Shown one piece after another: positions 60,461 to 64,000 of a DNA stretch of 64,000 nucleotides; positions within the stretch are counted from its first letter, which is position 1, and each line of letters begins with the position of its first letter. A model generated the notes under the pieces. That model did not search any database and was not told the origin of the DNA. It worked only from the letters and a program-made list of their open reading frames with translations. The DNA is from Blasia pusilla (Eukaryota > Marchantiophyta > Marchantiopsida > Blasiales): NCBI GenBank assembly GCA_050084515.1, contig CM114275.1, positions 19,406,001 through 19,470,000 on the forward strand. The letters run 5' to 3'. The position numbers were made by a program, and so were the translations under genes.

Positions 60461-60560
60461 TGGATGTGTCCGAGATGTGTATAGGGTAGTAGGTCATGTC
60501 AGAGAGATGTGATATTTTCTATCTGGAGTTGGGGGGATCCAACTGCCAGCTAGGGGGGCG

Positions 60561-61317
60561 GTTGTGAGATCTCCATGTATATGTATGAGTTGATTTTTTG
60601 TACATGTGTGGATCAACCCGTGTGTGGGGAAGATCGGTGTTGTGTGGTGTAGATGTGACGAGCGATGTATGTTGTGTAGCGATATGTATCGCACGATACC
60701 AATTGTCACATCTGGCGGCCGATAGGCCGAGATCTATCGTGGATAGGGCGAGGAGCCAGGACTATCTTGAGTGTAACTTTGTCCCACAATGTCGGATGAG
60801 GTTGAGGATAGGTCCATTGTGTCGTGAACGTTGTTTCGGCGACTTTCATGTTGAGGTCTTTTACACCGTATGACTTGTTGACTAAAGTCACTGCCCCTGG
60901 TAACTTTGGCGCGTATGAGTTACCAAGGGAAGGGCTATTTTTAGGAGAAGAGCCTTTTGGCTCTTCCCAACCTATATAAGAGAGGAAGATGGCTTTCCTA
61001 AGCCATCTTTCTCATGTTGGGCCGTTGGAGCACCTCCCTTGTATGTGTGTGAGCTAGGACTAGGGTGCTAGCGTCCGGATTCCTTGATAGCAAAGGGTGG
61101 ACGGGGCTCGATATGCCGATGTAGATTGAGGAGTGGAGTTTTAGGCCGGGTGTGCCATTTTTACTACTCGTTATTTTTGTTGTGAGACCTCCATGTATAT
61201 GTATGAGTTGATTTTTTGTACATGTGTGGATCGACCCGTGTGTGGGGAAGATCGGTGTTGTGTGGTGTAGATGTGACGAGCGATGTATGTTGTGTAGCGA
61301 TATGTATGCGCACGACA
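60561..61317 (+). repeat. 3' block A1-B2-A2 of retroelement 3
   Basis: A1 (60561-60701) begins GTTGTGAGATCTCC right after the polypurine tract and ends CGCACGATACCA. Two nucleotides (AT) separate it from TGTCACATC of B2 (60704). B2 runs to TTATTTTT (61178) and is fused to A2, GTTGTGAGACCTCC...GCGCACGACA (61179-61317). A1 and A2 differ at few positions. Confidence 0.88.
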
Positions 61318-61321
61318 AAAG

Positions 61322-62650
61322 AGAAAATCATCCATAATAACTTTTCACGTGATACTTGAGGGTTTGGGGGAAGTCGAGAGAGGGGCCAAGCAAAGGGGGA
61401 GTGGACATAAGTGCATATGAATTAGGGAAAGGATTTCAGGGTATGGTGTAGGGAAAGGAGGCCAACGATATCCCGAGGGTTGGAAAGTTTTCATCCACGA
61501 TATAGTCGATCCTATCGATGGACAAAATTTTATGAACATGGATCTTCTTACATGTAACCTTACTATTGGTCATACCATCCTAGCCATTCAAGCATATATA
61601 AACTTTTCATAAGAATAAATGTATGTGCTTGGGAGCAAGGTGTGTTGGTTAAATGTACCCTCGTACAAGCCTAGTATTTTCTCTCCTCGTCATCATCGTC
61701 ACTATCCTCATCATTCATTATCTTAGATGTCCGTGCCACAAGCAAGGCAATATGAAGGTGAACCAACAAATCAAACATGTAGAATATGGCATTGTCTAAT
61801 ATTTAGCCCTCTATCATACTATCCTCCATTCATGCCTCATTTTTTTTATCAAGCTCACCAATCGACGCATGTAAGGCTCCAAAAAATACATACATCTACA
61901 TCTTCCACTATGCCAACCTCTATGGCCAAATGGATGAGCCAATGACTCTATCCTATCATGAATGAAGGTGGAAAAACCCTCTCCAATCGTGTTGCAATCA
62001 CAATGGCATCCACCTCCATATGGCCATAATCCCCAAGATGTATCTCGAGCTCTTTCCTAAACACGCATCTACCCATGCATGGATATCAAAAAATAAGGTT
62101 AGGAAAGGATATTAACTTTTAATGATTTCTTAAATTTTTTGGGTGGATTGTCATTTCTCGACTGCCCAATCAAGTTAAGTTTTACCTCAAATAAGTTGAT
62201 AGCCCATATATGACCTTCCTAGATTATGGGGATGCTAATCCATGCATTGATATTGATAGTAGGTCATGTATTAGTCAATGGAGGTTTTGGGTCTTGAGTC
62301 CCTTGCCCCACCTTCTTGTACTATCATCTAGAAAGGGCATTTACAAGTAAGAATCGTATCATATGGGCATACGATGCAATTTTCCATTGATGCAATTAAT
62401 GGAATTTTTCATCCTCCTTTAGCATCAACCATGCCTCCGGATGCACACCAATCTCCTTCCACGCTTGTACGTATGCGAGAATTTTATATCTTTGCCAAAC
62501 AAATGGTCAATCAACAAGATCATCATATTTCCGTGATTGTGCATAGGATCCTCCAAGTGTTGGATCAAATTGCTCTAAATGGTTGTCAAGGACACCATAA
62601 TCTTATGCTAGAAGAAACATAAACTCATCAGATATACATTATGTAATTAT
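61322..62650. other. Flanking DNA, nothing supported
   Basis: AT-rich and low-complexity. ORFs at 61727-61945 and 62374-62622 show no recognised domain. Confidence 0.35.
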
Positions 62651-62699
62651 ATATATATTATGATCCAAATTTATAAGTAACAAAGGAATGACATGTACC

Positions 62700-63670
62700 T
62701 ACATTCCAATAAGGCAAGTTGTTGAGGCATAACTCTCGCTCTATCCTTGAACTTGTACGAGGTGTCTCACCATAGCAACCATGGTGCTTTTTGACCAACC
62801 AATCAACATACGCCATTATAGGTGGGACATCGACATAGTTGATAGGCTTTCTTGCCAAGTCCACCCTCGTGGCATGTTTGCAAGGAAAATGCTTGGCCAC
62901 ACTTAAATATATGGTGGTTTTAAACTCCACGTAGTAAAAAACTTCCTACTCAAGTCCACAAGATGGACATGCTAACTTTTATGAAACTTCCAAACTTGGT
63001 AAATATCCACACCAGGTACAATAAGAACTAGATGTTGGCTCCTCATATGTTAATTCCACTAAATAGATTTACATAAAGTGTTATGAACATGAGATAGGGG
63101 CTCACATTATTAGGTATATCATGCATCATCCACACTAGTATTGCCCAAATTGTAAAGACCCTTGCCTCCTCAAGGCACCCGATGCTCCCATCCATAAGAC
63201 AAACTCCCTCCCATAGGTTGAATAGCTCCTCCATAAGCAACTTGAGGTACATGTCTATATGACAAGCTATTTTTGGCCCTACAATGTATAATGCATGCAC
63301 CATATTTAAGCAAGCTATTTGGTAGTTACTTTTCCAATTTAATGACATGTACATGTTTGAACAATCTCATGCTACAAAACAACATGAATTTAAATCCCAT
63401 AGCTTGAATGGTCAACCCCATAATCGAAAAGTGCCTCTTCATAGCAAGCCAAGGAATGGTATCATTCCACAACATAACTAGCCGCACTAAATGGGATCGT
63501 TGTATAAGGCCATACAGGGACAACCTACTAGTTGTAAAAATCAACTGCAAATTGCAAGGCTTATCCCACCAAGTTGGGTATGTGCTCTCTATTTGCAAGT
63601 GGGCTAGAGAGTCCACCACCAAGCCCATGATACCATATGGAGAGAGGTGGCGTGCATGCCACACCATTCA
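62700..63670 (-). pseudogene. Second CACTA transposase relic (Transposase_21)
   Basis: On the minus strand, 63326-63667 carries WHARHLSPYGIMGLVVDSLA with a PRN-to-NP-type region and a LWNDTIPWLAMKRHFSIM stretch. 63043-63354 carries IVGPKIACHIDMYLKLLMEE, LFNLWEGV and an ILVWMMHDIPN stretch. These match, in order, the Transposase_21 blocks 'PPWLCMKxxxIMLSMLI', 'GPKxxGxxIDVYLxPLxEEL' and 'LLWTINDFP'. Multiple frame changes. The 62658-62930 segment is probably its continuation but is not recognised. No terminal repeats were located. It is diverged from the element at 43721-50286. Confidence 0.65.
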
Positions 63671-64000
63671 ATCTAGTAATGATAATATTCTATACATGTG
63701 TAATAATCGTAGAATGATGAAAATGAAGGAAGAGCCTTTCAAGGCATATCTCCTTGCATGTTATCTCAATAGCATGTGGCTACGAAACGTGGGCAAGATC
63801 TCAATGATGGCTCCTCTATCCCTCAATATTAGTATTTTGTAAGGGCATGCATGTTTAACCTCATGGTATAGTTTCATGTGGCTCAATAGGCAAAAATATG
63901 TGTCCATGAACATGTTTGAATCACGCTTGTAAGTTCAAACGAATCAAGATAGAAGCCACACAAGATATTTGAGGATATTGAGATAATGGAACTTGTACCT
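63671..64000. other. Right edge of window, unassigned
   Basis: No supported feature. It may be further upstream sequence of the CACTA relic. Confidence 0.3.

Larger units (their letters stand above)
55009..61317 (+). mobile_element. Retroelement 3: Ty3-related, split direct repeats, with DNA methyltransferase, RT-RH, DDE integrase and PHD finger
   Basis: Starts TGTCACATCTG and ends GCGCACGACA, flanked by a perfect 4-bp duplication AAAG (55005-55008 and 61318-61321). Blocks: B1 55009-55487, C 55488-60560, A1 60561-60701, B2 60704-61178, A2 61179-61317. The polypurine tract TAGGGGGGCGG (60551-60561) directly precedes A1. Coding order is methyltransferase, reverse transcriptase, RNase H, integrase, integrase C-terminal barrel, PHD finger. 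Gag and protease are missing: the leader (to about 55940, with a poly-C run at 55867-55886) joins directly to the spacer that follows protease in retroelements 1 and 2. Frameshifts and catalytic substitutions show this copy is inactive. Confidence 0.9.

Noticed and set aside
13922-61317. Possibility that the family is a DIRS/Ngaro-type tyrosine-recombinase retrotransposon
   Set aside because: A DDE integrase with zinc domain is clearly encoded, target duplications are present, and no tyrosine recombinase motif was found in the internal region.
1-64000. CRISPR arrays, bacterial operons, rRNA or intact tRNA genes
   Set aside because: No regularly spaced short repeats with unique spacers, no rRNA-like sequence and no complete tRNA cloverleaf were seen. 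The only tRNA-like signal is the SINE head.

Overview
The window is repeat-dominated nuclear DNA of a land plant. It holds one clear host gene, a single-exon A20/AN1 stress-associated zinc-finger protein on the minus strand (30368-30919). That gene sits in a GC-rich, low-copy island (about 27.8-34.6 kb) surrounded by AT-rich decayed transposons. Most recognisable coding sequence is broken by stops and frameshifts. A nuclear copy of mitochondrial atp8 (about 42.08-42.39 kb) reads like the gene of non-seed plants. Together with a Ty3-type retroelement that carries a DNA methyltransferase and a PHD finger, this suggests a bryophyte, lycophyte or fern, but I cannot name the species.

Layout. 0-4.7 kb: minus-strand Helitron Rep pseudogene cut by the left edge, with repeated exon-like blocks and two acidic ORFs upstream. 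4.9-5.15 kb: tRNA-derived SINE. 5.2-13.9 kb: decayed DNA with a minus-strand Ty1/copia pol relic and a CACTA-like non-autonomous repeat. 13.9-19.45 kb: retroelement 1, with gag and protease only. 19.5-27.8 kb: diverged tandem repeats, a solo terminal repeat and a 1.1-kb CACTA-type non-autonomous element. 27.8-34.6 kb: the A20/AN1 gene island. 34.6-41.7 kb: decayed DNA with a copia gag relic. 41.77-53.5 kb: retroelement 2 (gag and protease), interrupted by the mitochondrial insertion and by a 6.6-kb autonomous-type CACTA transposon that carries an EDM2-like PHD fragment. 55.0-61.3 kb: retroelement 3, which lacks gag but has DNA methyltransferase, reverse transcriptase/RNase H, DDE integrase and PHD finger. 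61.3-64 kb: decayed DNA with a second CACTA transposase relic on the minus strand.

The main discovery is the family formed by retroelements 1-3. Call the two terminal blocks B (about 480 bp, contains the promoter) and A (about 140 bp), and the internal region C. Elements 1 and 3 are arranged B-C-A-B-A, a split direct repeat rather than a pair of matching LTRs. Element 2 is B-C-A with no duplicated terminus. A related solo copy (22906-23511) is B-A. Elements 2 and 3 are bounded by TG...CA and flanked by perfect 4-bp target duplications (ACAT and AAAG). Split direct repeats are known from tyrosine-recombinase retrotransposons, yet this family encodes a DDE integrase. The polypurine tract lies before A, so reverse transcription should make an A-B LTR, while integration uses B...A ends. 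In both complete copies the internal A|B junction reads CA-2 nt-TG, which suggests integration from an opened 2-LTR circle. The coding content is also split: elements 1 and 2 share one deletion that removes DNMT-RT-IN-PHD, and element 3 lacks gag and protease. Element 3 itself is dead (frameshifts; YIDY in place of the RT YIDD; QC in place of the methyltransferase PC).
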